From an uncultured Lachnospiraceae bacterium (lineage in GTDB: Bacteria; Bacillota; Clostridia; Lachnospirales; Lachnospiraceae): a stretch of DNA of 38,081 nt. Made by a program: the position numbers and the translations under genes. The DNA lies in assembly GCA_947630595.1 (NCBI GenBank), contig CANRIG010000025.1:1-38081 (forward strand), read 5' to 3'. Below, piece by piece: positions 15,807-23,779 of this stretch. Position 1 is the first letter of the stretch. The number at the start of each line of letters is the position of its first letter. The notes beneath the pieces are model-generated. The model was given only the letters and a program-made list of their open reading frames with translations, was not told where the DNA came from and did not search any database.

Positions 15807-17351
15807 TCAAAGAAGCGCACACCTGCTGCGAAATGCAGCCGCGTCATAATCGGCCAGCGCCTGTTTCATCAGGCTGGCGTCGGTCGGACCTGCGACCAGG
15901 CGGCCGCCGATCCTCTGATATTTCTCGCTGCCCCGGCCCAGCAGCAGAATCAGCGCCGGTTCCCGGCAGCGGGCGGCCATCCGCACCGCCGCGTTTACCG
16001 CCTGCGCCCGGTCCTCCACACAGACGCAGGCACATCCGGTCATCTCCACATAGTGACGAATCTGCGCGGCAATCCCCGCCTGGCTCTCCGGCCCCGGATC
16101 GTCGGCGGTGACACAGACCGCGTCGGAGAAAATACCGGAGATGAGGCCCAGCTCCCGCCGCCGGTTTAGCCCCTTGCCGCCGGGACAGCCGAACACGGTG
16201 ATGATGCGCCGGTAAGCGCCGTATTCCTGAAACGCCGCCTCAAACAGCCGTTCAAAGCTCAGGCGGTTGTGCGCAAAGTCCACGATGCCGCAGAGCTTTC
16301 CGTCCCCGCTGAAAAAGGTCTCCATGCGCCCCGGCACCCGGGTCTGTTCGAGCGCCTGTTTCATGCAGTGCACCGGCACGCCGCAGACATAGGCCGCGGC
16401 GATCGCCGCCATCGCGTTTTCTATATTAAAGCTTCCCCTCATTGCCAGCTCAAAGCACTCATCAAAGCGATCACAGACGACCCGGAAAGCGATGCGCTTT
16501 CCCCGCAGGCAGACGTCCCTGCAGCGCAGGTCCGCACGCGGGTCGCAGCCGAAGGTCACCAGCCGCTCCGCCTTCCGGGCCGCGCTCAGAATCTTCTGCG
16601 CGTGATCCGCGTCCAGGTTCACGCAGGCGGTTTTCACCTGCCGGAACATCGACAGTTTGGCGCTGAAATAGTCCGCGAAATCCTCGTGTTCCTGTGGGCT
16701 GATGTGGTCCTCGGAAATGTTCAGGAAAACCCCGACGTCAAACTGCAGCCCGCGGACGCGCTGGTACTTGAGCGCCTGGCTGGACACTTCCATCGTCATA
16801 TAGCGCAGGCCGGACTGCACCGCGCCGGCCAGCAGCCGGTGCACCTCCGGCGCTTCCGGCGTAGTCATCACGGCGTCCTCCTGCCGCGTCCCGTCGTAAT
16901 TCAGCACGGTCGAGATCAGCCCGGTATCCGGCATGCCACGCTCCCGCTCCCAGAGGTCCAGCATCGCTTTCAGATACCAGGCGGTGGTGGTCTTGCCCTT
17001 GGTTCCGGTAATCCCGGTCAGGATCGGCCGGCCCGGCCGGTAATCATAGACAAAGGCCGACACCGCCGCCATCGCCCGCCGGATATCGCTCACGATCAGT
17101 CCCGGCAAGTCCTGACCAGGCGGAATTTCCCGCTCGCTCAGGTAAGCCGCGCAGCCGCGCCCGGCTGCCTGCTGCAGATATTCCGGGCGAAAGGCCGCTC
17201 CCTTGCAGATAAACAGCGCGCCTGGAAACGCCTCCCGCGAGTCGCAGACGACGCCGGCGATCTCCCCGTCTTCCCTGCGGACGCGGCCGCAGCATTCCCG
17301 CAGCAGACCCTGTCCCAGTAAAAAATATTTGATGGACGCCAATGTTTTCAT
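15807..17351 (-). CDS. MurE-like UDP-MurNAc-tripeptide synthetase family protein
   Basis: 514-aa Mur ligase. The N-terminal UDP-binding domain includes CDSREAFPGALFICKG. The ATP loop is GTKGKTTT (residues 116-123), and the central domain has TMEVSSQALKYQRVRG and FLNISEDHI. The C-terminal domain departs from housekeeping MurE: the usual D-Y-A-H-x-P reads DFAHNR (from 358), and the DNPR motif of diaminopimelate enzymes reads DDPGPE (from 417). It may add another amino acid or be a specialised paralog. It lies nine bases after a VanY-like carboxypeptidase gene, so both likely act in peptidoglycan remodelling. Cytoplasmic. Confidence 0.85.
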   Translation of the reverse strand: MKTLASIKYFLLGQGLLRECCGRVRREDGEIAGVVCDSREAFPGALFICKGAAFRPEYLQQAAGRGCAAYLSEREIPPGQDLPGLIVSDIRRAMAAVSAFVYDYRPGRPILTGITGTKGKTTTAWYLKAMLDLWERERGMPDTGLISTVLNYDGTRQEDAVMTTPEAPEVHRLLAGAVQSGLRYMTMEVSSQALKYQRVRGLQFDVGVFLNISEDHISPQEHEDFADYFSAKLSMFRQVKTACVNLDADHAQKILSAARKAERLVTFGCDPRADLRCRDVCLRGKRIAFRVVCDRFDECFELAMRGSFNIENAMAAIAAAYVCGVPVHCMKQALEQTRVPGRMETFFSGDGKLCGIVDFAHNRLSFERLFEAAFQEYGAYRRIITVFGCPGGKGLNRRRELGLISGIFSDAVCVTADDPGPESQAGIAAQIRHYVEMTGCACVCVEDRAQAVNAAVRMAARCREPALILLLGRGSEKYQRIGGRLVAGPTDASLMKQALADYDAAAFRSRCALL

Positions 17352-17360
17352 TTCTCCCGC

Positions 17361-18425
17361 CTATACTTCCTTCCCCAGATACTCCTCCAGCGTAATGCCG
17401 CGGCTCATAATCTCCTGCGCCGCCTCCGCTCCGACAAAACGAAAATGCCACGATTCGTAGTCGACCCCGGTGATCTCCTCCTTGCCCCGCGGATAGCGCA
17501 GGATAAAACCGAAGCGGCTGCAGTTTTTCTGAAGCCACTGGCACTCCGCCGTCAATTCCTGCTGCTCATCCAGCACCTGATAATCCAGCGATACGATGTC
17601 CGCCGCCAGTCCCGTCTCATGTTCGCTGCACCCGGGCGGCATCGTCTCCTGCGTCTCTTTCTCGTATGCCTGCTGCCACGTCAGCCCCTCGCTCTCCATG
17701 GAGGCGGCGATGTCCTCCTCCAGCAGTTCCTCCTGCAGCACCCGGTCCCGGTAGCCGGAGGCCACCACAAAGCTGAGTCCCTCGTCCGTACCGGCGCTCA
17801 GCATCGCGCTCAGCGCGTCGTACATTTCTTCCGCCACCGCGCAGCTTTTGTTTTTCAGCCAGTGCAGGCGCGGTTCGTAGCCCTCTGGCAGCGGATGATC
17901 CTTGTTGACCAGCATCAGCAGATCCGCTTCCTGCCCCGGTTCCTCATTCACGCTGCCAAAATCCCAGATCCGTATACGGCCCCCGGAAACAGTGCGCACG
18001 TCCCGGTGCGCGCAGACCCACACCGCCGCGCCCGCGGCCAGCAAAATCCCGGCCGCAGCGAGGAGCGCACGCCGCCGTTTTCTGTGCCGTTTGCGCACGC
18101 GCAGAGGGCGCATGTTTTCCCGTTCCGGACGGTGTGCTTTCCCCTTGTCCCTGTTTTGTTCCGGGCTGCGTGTTTTTCCGCCGCCTTTATCTTGCTCCGG
18201 GCGGCGTGCTTTTTCTTCGCCCCTGTATTGCTCCGCACGACGTGCTTTTTCTTCGTCCCTGTTTCGCTCCGCACGGCACATTTTTCCTTCGTCCCTGTTT
18301 CGCTCCGGGCGGCCCTCATTCCCGCCGTCCGTATTTTGTCCCGGCATATCCGCCAGATATGGATATACAATCCGGTGACTCCGGATTTCCCCTTCTTCGT
18401 CGTTTTCATTCCAGTATGTACCCAT
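17361..18425 (-). CDS. VanY-like D-Ala-D-Ala carboxypeptidase (M15) with N-terminal repeats
   Basis: 354-aa membrane-anchored peptidase. The VanY domain has SGYRD, SEHETGLAADI (zinc His and Asp) and DYESWHFRFVG (catalytic Glu and zinc His). It would trim the terminal D-Ala of peptidoglycan stem peptides outside the membrane. One membrane helix (about 118-138) follows a basic stretch. Before it lies a charged cytoplasmic region with five 12-residue repeats (residues 42-101, for example RNRDEEKARRAE). The ATG at 18425 has AGAGAGGA seven bases upstream; an in-frame GTG at 18503 has none. That ribosome site is part of a terminator hairpin. Confidence 0.88.
   Translation of the reverse strand: MGTYWNENDEEGEIRSHRIVYPYLADMPGQNTDGGNEGRPERNRDEGKMCRAERNRDEEKARRAEQYRGEEKARRPEQDKGGGKTRSPEQNRDKGKAHRPERENMRPLRVRKRHRKRRRALLAAAGILLAAGAAVWVCAHRDVRTVSGGRIRIWDFGSVNEEPGQEADLLMLVNKDHPLPEGYEPRLHWLKNKSCAVAEEMYDALSAMLSAGTDEGLSFVVASGYRDRVLQEELLEEDIAASMESEGLTWQQAYEKETQETMPPGCSEHETGLAADIVSLDYQVLDEQQELTAECQWLQKNCSRFGFILRYPRGKEEITGVDYESWHFRFVGAEAAQEIMSRGITLEEYLGKEV
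18123..18302. repeat. 36-bp coding minisatellite in the vanY-like gene
   Basis: Five in-register 36-base units encode 12-residue repeats ending in AE or PE, with a degenerate sixth unit at 18303-18338. They lie in the cytoplasmic N-terminal segment. Confidence 0.9.
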
Positions 18426-18476
18426 AAAAAAATCCTCTCTGCAGCTGTCTGTTCCTTTTCCAGCTGTAAAGAGGAT
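18426..18476 (-). terminator. Terminator overlapping the vanY ribosome binding site
   Basis: Sixteen-base arms (18461-18476 and 18432-18447) pair at 14 positions plus one wobble around a 13-base loop, and are followed on the minus strand by seven T. It ends the response regulator operon. Its 3' arm contains AGAGAGGA, the ribosome site of the next gene, and its T-run is the spacer to that gene's ATG. Confidence 0.88.
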
Positions 18477-18537
18477 AACTCCGACATGTATCAGAATTTG
18501 CACAAAGTTGTATCAAATTTGTATCTTTTTCCGTTTT

Positions 18538-19770
18538 TCATGGATTATACGCCATATCATACGCAGCTTCCGCCTCAGGAGCCCCCGCACCTTCCACATC
18601 TCCGGCAGCCTCCGACCCGGGGCTTTTCGCGCCGTACAGTTTCCCGTCCTCTTCCAGCCGGGAAAGATTTTCCAGAATAACGTCCGAGTCCAGCCCGTAC
18701 ATCCGCGCGGCCTCCAGCGGGTCGTTCCACCAGAGAATATAATCGTACTCATCGGTCATACTGCTGTAATAATACGTATCACGGTCCACCGCTCCTACCG
18801 CATACCATGCCGCAAAGCTGTACCAGTCGTCCGGCAGCGGGTAGGCCCCGATGTTGTCAAACCAGCGGTCAGTGCCGTAGCCGACCGCAATTCCAAAGCC
18901 AGTCTTGTCATTTGTAATTCTCCGGTAAGCGTGGCTTTCCGACACCTCAAACGCAAGGCCGACATCCATCTCGACCGTTCCGGCCCCTCTGGTCACGGTT
19001 TCGCTCTGCGCGCCGCACACCGCCGCAAACCGGCAGTCCGGGATAAGGGAGGAATCCCGCTTTTCCGACGCCAGCAGAAAACGGATAATATCCCGTCCTT
19101 CCTCCTCCGAGCCGTCATACGAGTAGCTGCCATAAGAATAACGGTCATAGGGGAAGCTGTCATAGCCCTCCACGACTCCCTCGCCGACGGTCATGCCGAA
19201 TTCTTTCAGGGAACGGTAGCCCATGCAGGAAACCATCATGTCCAGAACCGCGTCCCCGTTGGCAGAGACGAAATAAAGCATATCCGGGTCTTTGCCCATG
19301 AGAACGGTCAGCGATTCCCGGTTTTCATAATCCTCAAAATGCAGGATCTGCAGCTCGAGCGCGGCCTGATCCAGAAGCAGAATTCCGCGCACGGCCTCCG
19401 TCAGCTTTTCCGGCGCGACCCACAGCAGGCATTCTTCGGGCAGCAGGTTTGCCCCGCACCAATCGCGGATGCAGGTGCGGCAGCGGTTCACCAGGTCCGG
19501 AGCGGACGCCTGCAGCAGGTTATCGTCCGCCACCTCAAGTTCAAACAATTCCGAGTCCTCCATCATCTGCAGGGTGCGCGCGATATCCAGCGAACCGGTG
19601 TCCAGGAACGCAATATTTTCCCGGGAGGAGGTCACCGTCCGCCCCAGCATCCGCCCGTCCTGCCAGCCGGCATACCAGCCCGGCAGAAACCAGGCCAGCG
19701 CCACCGAGACCGCCAGCGCCAGCACGCCAAAAGCGTATTTCAGGATTGTTTTCCAGCCTGCGTTCGTCAT
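18538..19770 (-). CDS. Unknown membrane-anchored protein in a two-component operon
   Basis: 410-aa protein not recognised from any family. One N-terminal membrane helix (about residues 12-32, YAFGVLALAVSVALAWFLPG) is followed by a large extracytoplasmic region. That region contains a Tyr/Ser/Gly-rich stretch (YDRYSYGSYSYDG, about 205-220), several Cys and many aromatic residues, and ends in a Glu/Ala/Gly-rich tail. It starts eight bases after the histidine kinase stop, with GAGG before its ATG, so it is the third gene of regulator-kinase-X. Position suggests a signal-sensing or kinase-modulating partner, or a regulated target. That is inference from context alone. Confidence 0.75.
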   Translation of the reverse strand: MTNAGWKTILKYAFGVLALAVSVALAWFLPGWYAGWQDGRMLGRTVTSSRENIAFLDTGSLDIARTLQMMEDSELFELEVADDNLLQASAPDLVNRCRTCIRDWCGANLLPEECLLWVAPEKLTEAVRGILLLDQAALELQILHFEDYENRESLTVLMGKDPDMLYFVSANGDAVLDMMVSCMGYRSLKEFGMTVGEGVVEGYDSFPYDRYSYGSYSYDGSEEEGRDIIRFLLASEKRDSSLIPDCRFAAVCGAQSETVTRGAGTVEMDVGLAFEVSESHAYRRITNDKTGFGIAVGYGTDRWFDNIGAYPLPDDWYSFAAWYAVGAVDRDTYYYSSMTDEYDYILWWNDPLEAARMYGLDSDVILENLSRLEEDGKLYGAKSPGSEAAGDVEGAGAPEAEAAYDMAYNP

Positions 19771-19778
19771 ATCTTACC

Positions 19779-21245
19779 TCATTCCCCGCTTCTGCGCGAA
19801 CGTCTCCGGCGCTCCGTGCGTTCCCGCCGCCTGCGGCCGCGCCCCGTCTCCTGCGGATTGCCGAAACGCACCGTGACCTTCAGGCCCTCTCCCGGCGCGC
19901 TCTCCATCTGCCAGACCGCCTGATGCAGCTCCACGATTTTCCGGCACAGCGCCAGCCCGAGCCCAGCGCCGCCTTCCCGGCGGGCGCGCGATTTATCTAC
20001 CATATAAAATGCCTCCGTGATGCGCGAAAGCTCCTCCGGCTCCATCCCGCGTCCCTCGTCGCGCACCGTGATGCAGTAGCCCTCCGGCACGTTTTCCCCG
20101 CTGACGTAAATGGTCTGTCCCGGCGACGACGCCTTGCGCGCATTGTCCACCAGATTGATCAGCAAAGACTGCAGCAGATCCCGGTCACCGTAAATCGTCC
20201 CGTCCTCCGCCGACAGCTGTAGCGTCAGCTGCGCCTCGCCCAGTGACTGCCCCGTCGCCTGCGCCACCTCCCGCAGCAGCTCGGGCGCCGGAACCGGCCG
20301 GCGGCTCACCGTCTGGCGTCCGGCCAGCGTCAGCTCCAGCAGCTTGTACGACAGCGACTGCAGCCGCTTGCCCTGCCGGTAAATGTAGTCCGCGCACATG
20401 TCGGTTTCCTCCGGCGAGAGTTCCATCTGGCGGATGGTATCGGCGTAGCCGATAATCGAGGTCAGCGGCGTTTTCAGCTCATGCGCGAAGGCCGCCGTAA
20501 ATTCCTCCTGGCGCTGCACCTCGTTCTGCAGCTGCTCCATCTGCCGGTTCATGGTGTTGGCCATCCAGTTGAAATCCGCGGCCAGCATTCCGATCTCGTC
20601 GCGGCTGCGGATGTTCACGCGCGTGTCATAGCGCCCCATAGCAAACTGCCGCGTCGCCCGCGAGAGCTTCTGCATATTGCGCATAACCAGAAACAGCACC
20701 AGCAAAATCAGGCCGCCAAGCAGCACGGCCACCAGCAGCACACCGGCCTGATAGCGTCCGTACATCGCCGACCGCTGCGTGAAAATGCCCGTGATGTTGC
20801 GTGTGGTTTCCACCGCCATGCCGTTGCCGCACTGTGCCAGCACCACCGCGTAGGTCTCCCCGTCCCGGCGCACGATCTCATAGCCGACGTTGTGTTCATC
20901 GTCCAGCGACTCCGCAATGCTGTGCTCCAGCCGCAGGGCGTTGTCCTCATAGAGCACGCTCCCGTCCTGCGCATAGACGCGCGCGCTGCCTTCCCCGGCG
21001 TCCTTTTTCCGGTAAAAGCTCTCGACCAGACGCGCCATCGACGCCTGCGCCTGCTGCTCCTCCGAAAGGCTGTGCAGCGTCAGCTCAAAGGAATTCTGGA
21101 ACACCTGGTTCTCCGTCGTGCAGCGCTCGATCTCCCGGTCCAGGCTGCCGCTGAAGCTGTCCTGAATCATCCACATGCCAAACAAAGTCAGAAACAGCAC
21201 AAAAAGCGGGGTTGTGAGGAAGAATAATTTCCAGGACAGTCTCAT
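19779..21245 (-). CDS. Sensor histidine kinase
   Basis: 488-aa membrane kinase. Two hydrophobic helices (about 7-27 and 165-190) bracket an extracytoplasmic sensor domain; a HAMP domain follows (ATRQFAMGRYDTRVNIRSRDEI). The phospho-accepting His is H255 in FAHELKTPLTS. The ATPase domain has LLINLVDNARKAS (N box), VRDEGRGM (G1) and GGAGLGLALC (G2). The C-terminus ends in an Arg-rich tail. It lies 66 bases after the response regulator gene on the same strand and presumably phosphorylates it. Stimulus unknown; the nearby VanY/MurE genes make a cell-envelope signal plausible. Confidence 0.93.
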   Translation of the reverse strand: MRLSWKLFFLTTPLFVLFLTLFGMWMIQDSFSGSLDREIERCTTENQVFQNSFELTLHSLSEEQQAQASMARLVESFYRKKDAGEGSARVYAQDGSVLYEDNALRLEHSIAESLDDEHNVGYEIVRRDGETYAVVLAQCGNGMAVETTRNITGIFTQRSAMYGRYQAGVLLVAVLLGGLILLVLFLVMRNMQKLSRATRQFAMGRYDTRVNIRSRDEIGMLAADFNWMANTMNRQMEQLQNEVQRQEEFTAAFAHELKTPLTSIIGYADTIRQMELSPEETDMCADYIYRQGKRLQSLSYKLLELTLAGRQTVSRRPVPAPELLREVAQATGQSLGEAQLTLQLSAEDGTIYGDRDLLQSLLINLVDNARKASSPGQTIYVSGENVPEGYCITVRDEGRGMEPEELSRITEAFYMVDKSRARREGGAGLGLALCRKIVELHQAVWQMESAPGEGLKVTVRFGNPQETGRGRRRRERTERRRRSRRSGE

Positions 21246-21311
21246 GGTTCTTCGTGTTCACCCCGCTTTCACATGTTCAAACTTCTATATATAGAAACAA
21301 CCGCATCATCC

Positions 21312-21968
21312 TCACGGGCACACCAGCCGGTAGCCCACCTTGTAAATGGCCACGATGTGATCCTCCAGGCCCAGCTTCTTTTTCAGCCGCTGCACATGCA
21401 GGTCCACGGTGCGGCCGCGGCCGCTGTACTCGCCGCCCCAGACGTTTTCATAGATGGTCTCGCGGTAGAGGGCGCGGTTTTTGTTGCGCACAAACAGCAG
21501 AAGCAGTTCATACTCCTTTGTCGTCAGGTCCACCGAAGTCCCGCCGCGCAGCACGGTCCTGGAATCGGTGTCGATCTCGATGTCCAGCAGCCGCAGCCGG
21601 CGCTCGGTCTTCCGGCAGCGCCGCAGCACCGTCTCGACGCGGGCCAGCAGCTCGGCGATCTCAAACGGCTTGGCGATGTAATCCTCCGCGCCCAGCTTCA
21701 GGCCCTTCACCTTCTGCTTCGTCTCGCCCATCGCCGTCAGGAAAATCACCGGAATATCCATGTCTTTGGCGTATTCCAGCACCTCGTAGCCGTTCAGCTT
21801 CGGCAGCATGATGTCCAGCAGGATCAGGTCAAACGGCCGCTCCCCGATCGCGTTCGCCGCCTCCTCGCCGTCAGAGGCCACCTCGCACTGATATCCGGCC
21901 TTGACCAGATTCATGCGAATCAGGTTGGCGATAGCCTCCTCGTCGTCCACAATCAATATCCTTATCAT
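21312..21968 (-). CDS. OmpR/PhoB-family response regulator
   Basis: 218-aa regulator. The receiver domain has acidic D8/D9, phospho-acceptor D52 in LILLDIMLPK, Thr in FLTAMGE and Lys in IAKPFE. The C-terminal winged helix has LTTKEYELLLLFVRNKN and GRTVDLHVQRLKKKLG, typical of OmpR/PhoB DNA binding. The ATG at 21968 is chosen because GGGGAG lies immediately upstream at the right distance; an ATG at 22001 would place that site inside the gene. First gene of regulator, kinase and the 410-aa protein. A 34-bp minisatellite lies just upstream. Confidence 0.95.
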   Translation of the reverse strand: MIRILIVDDEEAIANLIRMNLVKAGYQCEVASDGEEAANAIGERPFDLILLDIMLPKLNGYEVLEYAKDMDIPVIFLTAMGETKQKVKGLKLGAEDYIAKPFEIAELLARVETVLRRCRKTERRLRLLDIEIDTDSRTVLRGGTSVDLTTKEYELLLLFVRNKNRALYRETIYENVWGGEYSGRGRTVDLHVQRLKKKLGLEDHIVAIYKVGYRLVCP

Positions 21969-21997
21969 TATACTCTCCCCGTGTCTGTCACCTTTCT

Positions 21998-22171
21998 CCA
22001 TTCACTGCGTCTGTCCGGTGCAAAACATTTCCATTCACTGCGCCCGTCCCGTCGCAAAACATTTCCGTTCACTGCGTCTGCCCCGGCACAAAGCATTTCC
22101 CGTTCCCGTTCGCTGCGCCTGTCCCGGCGCAAAACTTCCCTCTCACTGCATCTGCCCCGGCGCGCGGAATC
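21998..22171. repeat. 34-bp minisatellite at the 3' end of the YitT gene
   Basis: Five units of about 34 bases (21998, 22031, 22065, 22099, 22138), each with cactgcg or cgctgcg, a c-rich cccgtcc or gccccgg block, then gcaaaacattt. The fourth has a 6-base insertion. The last runs into the coding end of the YitT-family gene, whose stop is at 22143-22145. The array fills the space up to the response regulator. Confidence 0.9.
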
Positions 22172-23012
22172 CCTCGCCGATCACCTCGCTGGACTCCACG
22201 ATAATCACGAACGCGGCCGGGTCCACCTCATGCGCGCGCTTGCGGATCAGGTACATTTCCTTGTTGCTGCTGGCGCAGAGCACCACCTTTTTCTCCGCGC
22301 CGGAGTAGCCGCCGACCGCATCCAGCACCGTGGCGCCGCGGCCCGCGATCTCGTCCACCGCCTTCACCATCCGCTCCGGGCAGTCCGTGATGATCATGGT
22401 CAGCTTGCCGGCCAGCGACCCGTACAGCACCTTGTCCAGCACCGCCGAATACAGGTAGGTCAGAATCAGACCGTAGATCACCGCGTCGAGGCTGCCCAGC
22501 AGCGCGCCGCCGGCCATAATCACCAGCGCGTCCGTCACCAGCGCAATCCGCCCCACCGAATAATGCGGGAAATAATAGCGGACCGCCATAATAATAAAGT
22601 CAAACCCGGCGGTCGAGGAACCGCGCATAAACACCACGCCGTAGCCCACGCCGCAGAGAATGCCGGCGCACATGGCGGCAATCATCAGCTCGCCCCGGTA
22701 AGCCGGGCAGTACGGGCCGAGAATGTTCATAATCGCGGAGGTGATGACCAGCGTTTTCAGGGAGCGGAGGTAAAAATTCCGCCCCAGAATCCGGTAGCAG
22801 CCGATCGCCACCGGAATATTCAGCAGCAGAATCAGGGTGCCCACCGAAATCCTCGTCAGCCGGTAAAGAATCAAAGCCATGCCGGATACGCCCGCCATCG
22901 GGAATCCGGCCGGTATTGCAAAGCTGTAGACTGCAAAAGAAACCAGAATCCCGCAGCAGATATCCGCCAAAACGTCAACGCTCCATTTTTTCCATAATTC
23001 CTGTCTGTTCAC
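22143..23012 (-). CDS. YitT-family membrane protein
   Basis: 289-aa protein with a YitT membrane region (about five helices; GFPMAGVSGMALILYRLT and FMRGSSTAGFDFI are typical) and a C-terminal cytoplasmic DUF2179 domain (GRGATVLDAVGGYSG, then KEMYLIRKRAHEVDPAAF). The start is a GTG at 23012, with GGAGG five bases upstream; an open extension upstream has no similarity. Function is unknown for the family, though transport has been suggested. The last ten codons lie in a 34-bp repeat array. Confidence 0.92.
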   Translation of the reverse strand: MNRQELWKKWSVDVLADICCGILVSFAVYSFAIPAGFPMAGVSGMALILYRLTRISVGTLILLLNIPVAIGCYRILGRNFYLRSLKTLVITSAIMNILGPYCPAYRGELMIAAMCAGILCGVGYGVVFMRGSSTAGFDFIIMAVRYYFPHYSVGRIALVTDALVIMAGGALLGSLDAVIYGLILTYLYSAVLDKVLYGSLAGKLTMIITDCPERMVKAVDEIAGRGATVLDAVGGYSGAEKKVVLCASSNKEMYLIRKRAHEVDPAAFVIIVESSEVIGEGFRAPGQMQ

Positions 23013-23135
23013 TGCGGCCTCCTTCCGTGCGCGAAAGCCGGGGCTGCGCTTTCCGCACAGGCATAACGTCCCTGCAGCGCATCCGTCCGCCCCTGAGCCC
23101 ACGCCGCAGAACCATTCTAGCATAAAAAGTGAAAC

Positions 23136-23160
23136 AAAAAAAGCCCTGTGCACACAGGAC
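23136..23160 (-). terminator. Terminator of the tRNA operon
   Basis: On the minus strand an 8-bp stem (23153-23160 with 23143-23150, one wobble) is followed by seven T, eight bases past tRNA-Leu. Confidence 0.88.
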
Positions 23161-23167
23161 CTTCTAC

Positions 23168-23251
23168 TGCCGGCGACCGGACTCGAACCGGTACGAGGTT
23201 GCCCCCGAGGGATTTTAAGTCCCTTGCGTCTGCCAATTCCGCCACGCCGGC
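23168..23251 (-). tRNA. tRNA-Leu (UAA)
   Basis: 84 bases with acceptor GCCGGCG/CGCCGGC, a long variable arm and anticodon loop CTTAAAA (anticodon TAA). 3' CCA is not encoded. Last gene of the operon. Confidence 0.96.
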
Positions 23252-23275
23252 AACACAGTCAGGGAGAAAGGCTTT

Positions 23276-23312
23276 TTTCGTATAGGAAAGTTAAAAACTT
23301 TCCTATACGAAA
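23276..23312. repeat. Perfect 17-bp hairpin between tRNA genes
   Basis: Arms 23276-23292 and 23296-23312 are perfectly complementary with a 3-base aaa loop; the right arm is aactttcctatacgaaa. It lies in the 133-bp gap between tRNA-Asp and tRNA-Leu. In the direction of transcription the stem is followed by A, so it is not a normal terminator. A second weak hairpin (gagtt/aactc) lies at about 23320-23338. Confidence 0.93.
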
Positions 23313-23384
23313 CAAAAAGAGTTCCTCATCGGAAACTCCTTTGCGCCGGAGCAACTGCGCCGACAGCCCACCTTGAAAGTGAAA

Positions 23385-23458
23385 CGACCCAGAAGAGACT
23401 CGAACTCTCGACTTCCGCCGTGACAGGGCGGCGCTCTAACCAACTGAGCCACTGGGCC
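23385..23458 (-). tRNA. tRNA-Asp (GUC)
   Basis: 74 bases, acceptor GGCCCAG/CTGGGTC, anticodon loop CTGTCAC (GTC), T-loop GTTCGAGTC. No encoded CCA. Confidence 0.96.
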
Positions 23459-23492
23459 TTACTACATATCAAAAAGTGAAACAGAGAATCAA

Positions 23493-23566
23493 TGGACCTT
23501 CGGGGACTCGAACCCAGGACCGACCGGTTATGAGCCGGTTGCTCTAACCAACTGAGCTAAAGGTCC
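23493..23566 (-). tRNA. tRNA with CAU anticodon (elongator Met or Ile2)
   Basis: 74 bases, acceptor GGACCTT/AAGGTCC, anticodon loop CTCATAA (CAT). The acceptor and D-arm (GGACCTTTAGCTCAGTTGG) resemble Gram-positive tRNA-Ile2, whose C34 is modified to lysidine, as much as elongator tRNA-Met. Identity cannot be decided here. Confidence 0.9.
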
Positions 23567-23570
23567 AAGA

Positions 23571-23643
23571 AGCCGATGATCGGACTCGAACCGATAACCT
23601 GCTGATTACAAATCAGCTGCTCTGCCAATTGAGCCACATCGGC
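23571..23643 (-). tRNA. tRNA-Thr (UGU)
   Basis: 73 bases, acceptor GCCGATG/CATCGGC with a U discriminator, anticodon loop TTTGTAA (TGT). First gene of the operon, four bases before the CAU tRNA. Confidence 0.95.
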
Positions 23644-23690
23644 GCGGCTGATACCTGTAATGAATATGCCGCATTCCGGCGGCATCTAAG

Positions 23691-23719
23691 ATCATAGCAT
23701 AAGTTCCAGCCTTTGACAA
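23691..23719 (-). promoter_or_regulatory. Promoter of the tRNA operon
   Basis: On the minus strand TTGTCA (23714-23719), 17-base spacer, TATGAT (23691-23696), with TG just before the -10. It is about 45 bases upstream of tRNA-Thr. Confidence 0.85.
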
Positions 23720-23779
23720 GCGCATTTTATGAACATCCATTTAAGATCAATTTAACATCTGTTTAATTTTCTGTTACAA

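Noticed and set aside
18426-18503. Longer vanY-like protein starting at GTG 18503
   Set aside because: No ribosome site there, and the added codons would span the terminator stem; AGAGAGGA supports 18425.
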